DNA of 64,000 nucleotides. It comes from Halohasta salina. GTDB taxonomy: Archaea; Halobacteriota; Halobacteria; Halobacteriales; Haloferacaceae. The stretch is from the NCBI RefSeq assembly GCF_024178165.1, contig NZ_JAMZIE010000001.1:620001-684000 (forward strand), read 5' to 3'. Shown piece by piece: positions 62,581 through 64,000 of the stretch. A program made the position numbers and the translations under genes. Below the pieces are notes generated by a model. That model did no database searches. It had not been told where the DNA came from and saw only the letters and a list, made by a program, of their open reading frames with translations. Each line of letters begins with the position of its first letter. Position 1 is the stretch's first letter.

Positions 62581-64000
62581 CTACTCGTCGGCCGTCGACT
62601 TCGGGAGCCGGAGGGTAACCCGCGCGCCGCGTGGCGAGCGGTCGTCGATCATGATCTCGCCGCCGAACAGCGAGGCCGTCCAGTAGACGATCCACAGCGC
62701 CAGCCCGCTGCCGTGTTCCAGTTGGGTTTCCCGCTCGGATTCGATCATCACCTGTTCGTGGGTGGGGATGCCCGGTCCGTCGTCGGCGACGACGATGTCG
62801 ACCCACTCGCCGTCGGCGGCCGTCTCGCTGTCGACCGTGATCGTCACCGTCGGCTCCGGCCGATCGTTGTGGACGATCGCGTTCTCGATGAGCTCGCCGA
62901 GGGCGACTTCGACCCGTTCGTCGGCGGTGATGGTGGCGTCGTCGATCGGCCACGTCCGGATCGTGGCCTCGGGGTGTCGCTCGCGGTAGCTCTCGGCGAC
63001 CGTCGAGACCAACTGTCCGGCGTCGACTGTGGTGTCGGGGTAGTCCTCGTCGAGCAGCGAGCGGACCGCGCTGACCTTGTCGCCGACCGACGCCAGCGCG
63101 TCGGCCTTCGTTTCGATCGCCTCGGCGTGGGTGGCGGCCGGCCCGTCGATCTCGTCGGCAAGGAAGGTCGCCCGGCCGAGGATCACGTTCATCCCGTTGC
63201 GGATGTTGTGCCGCAGCACGCGATTCAGCACGTCGAGCTGCTGTTCGCGGAGTCGTCTGGTCGTCACGTCCGACTGGATGGCGACGAAGTGGGTGATCTC
63301 GCCGTCGGTTTCGATGGGGGCGATCTCCTGCCGAACCTGATAGAGCTCGCCGGACTTGCGGCGGTTGATAATGTCAGCCTCCCAGATCTCGCCATCGAGG
63401 ATGGTCTCCCACAGCTCGGCGTAGAAGCCCGCCGACTGTTTGCCCGATTTGAGGATGGCGGGCGTCCGGCCGACCGCCTCCGTGCGGCTGTAGCCGGTCT
63501 GGGATTCGAACGCCGGGTTGACGTACTGGATGACCCCGTTGTTGTCGGTGATCACGACCGAGTGGCCGGCCTGCTCGACGGCTTTCCGGAACAGCCGGAG
63601 GTTCTGCCGTCGCTCCTTCCGGTCGCTGATGTCCCTGATGTGGACGTGCAGGAGGGTGTCGTCGTCGACCCCGATCCGACTGAGTTTCACCTCCGCCCGG
63701 AAACACTCGCCGTTCGGTCGGCTGAACTGCCACTCGAAGAACGTCTCGCCGTCGACACAGGCGGTATCGACGTGTTCGGCCAGCGCGGTCGCCGAGTCGC
63801 TGCCGTCGGGTTGGGTCGGTGGCACCACGTCGGTCGGCTCCAGCCCGACCAACTGCTCCCGCCGGTCGACGCCGAAGAGATCGAGCGCCGCGTCGTTGCA
63901 CTCGCGGAACCCCTCGCGGTCCATGAGCAACAGCGCATCACGGGAGCCCTCGAAGAGGTTTCGGTACCGCTGTTCGCGGCGCTGGACGGCCGTTTCGGCC
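62581..64000 (-). CDS. PAS-domain sensor histidine kinase, N-terminus beyond the right edge
   Basis: The open frame enters from the right edge without a start. A PAS domain is seen near FRNLFEGSRDALLLMDREG-like sequence, followed by a second PAS with VVITDNNGVIQYVNPAFESQTGYSRTEAVG, then an HisKA-like H-box LRHNIRNGMN and an HATPase with ELIENAIVHNDR and VADDGPGIP. The second PAS has GRTPAILKS where a LOV domain would have GxNCRFLQ, so it is not a LOV. At least 473 residues are present. The input domain lies outside the window. Confidence 0.85.
   Translation of the reverse strand, partial: AETAVQRREQRYRNLFEGSRDALLLMDREGFRECNDAALDLFGVDRREQLVGLEPTDVVPPTQPDGSDSATALAEHVDTACVDGETFFEWQFSRPNGECFRAEVKLSRIGVDDDTLLHVHIRDISDRKERRQNLRLFRKAVEQAGHSVVITDNNGVIQYVNPAFESQTGYSRTEAVGRTPAILKSGKQSAGFYAELWETILDGEIWEADIINRRKSGELYQVRQEIAPIETDGEITHFVAIQSDVTTRRLREQQLDVLNRVLRHNIRNGMNVILGRATFLADEIDGPAATHAEAIETKADALASVGDKVSAVRSLLDEDYPDTTVDAGQLVSTVAESYRERHPEATIRTWPIDDATITADERVEVALGELIENAIVHNDRPEPTVTITVDSETAADGEWVDIVVADDGPGIPTHEQVMIESERETQLEHGSGLALWIVYWTASLFGGEIMIDDRSPRGARVTLRLPKSTADE

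Overview
This window is chromosomal DNA from a haloarchaeon (class Halobacteria). The evidence is high G+C, very acidic soluble proteins, TATA-like boxes about 25-32 nt before start codons (leaderless transcripts), almost no Shine-Dalgarno sites, and archaeal marker genes: aCPSF1, a salactin-like actin homologue, HemAT, a FlaD/E-domain protein, single-chain ProS, and PAS/GAF kinases of the haloarchaeal type. I cannot assign a genus. I saw no rRNA, tRNA, CRISPR array, IS element or prophage. The window is dense core genome, and both edges cut through a gene.

Layout. 0-3.5 kb: a membrane protein (cut at the left edge) divergent from cytochrome oxidase subunit III, then an AstE/AspA-type deacylase, a UPF0179 protein and a DUF5820-like protein. 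3.5-11.6 kb: an operon prkA1-prkA2-yeaH-spoVR with overlapping genes behind a leader of about 0.25 kb. 11.7-14 kb: a CBS-domain protein with an HPF-like tail and a catalytically degenerate SDR. 14-18.2 kb: the glycine cleavage operon gcvT-gcvH-gcvPA-gcvPB. 18.3-23.6 kb: two small paralogues, a NYN-domain protein, the tRNA methylthiotransferase MtaB/CDKAL1 type, YihY, Usp and a PPOX protein. 23.6-34.9 kb is rich in signalling genes: a LOV-containing histidine kinase, HemAT with a small partner, a second hybrid-like kinase and an inactivated RecA/KaiC-like protein; a GH13 glucosidase and two YdjM-like membrane proteins sit among them. 34.9-45 kb: YlbF, a Na+/Ca2+ antiporter, a TPR protein, an esterase, the salactin-like protein with its FlaD/E-domain partner, an HD protein, an M48 membrane protease, a GIY-YIG protein and a chromate transporter. 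45-51.3 kb: gltB and proS. 51.3-64 kb: CspA, a macro domain, aCPSF1, two tiny zinc-finger proteins, a GpgS-like glycosyltransferase, a CoA-pyrophosphatase-type Nudix, Hsp20, a radical SAM-MBL-YkgJ operon, a GNAT and a third PAS kinase cut by the right edge.

The most unusual signal is not a gene. An exact dyad GTAG-N7-CTAC occurs eight times in five intergenic regions between 13.9 and 43.6 kb. In each region the nearest dyad ends 44-74 nt before the downstream start codon, upstream of the TATA-like element. Where dyads are paired, their starts are 21, 31 and 53 bp apart, close to 2, 3 and 5 helical turns. Several overlap the TAG stop codon of the upstream gene. I read this as the binding site of an unknown regulator or chromatin protein controlling an SDR, a VOC protein, a TPR protein, an M48 protease and ChrA. 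The salactin/FlaD-E pair and the LOV kinase are the other main leads.
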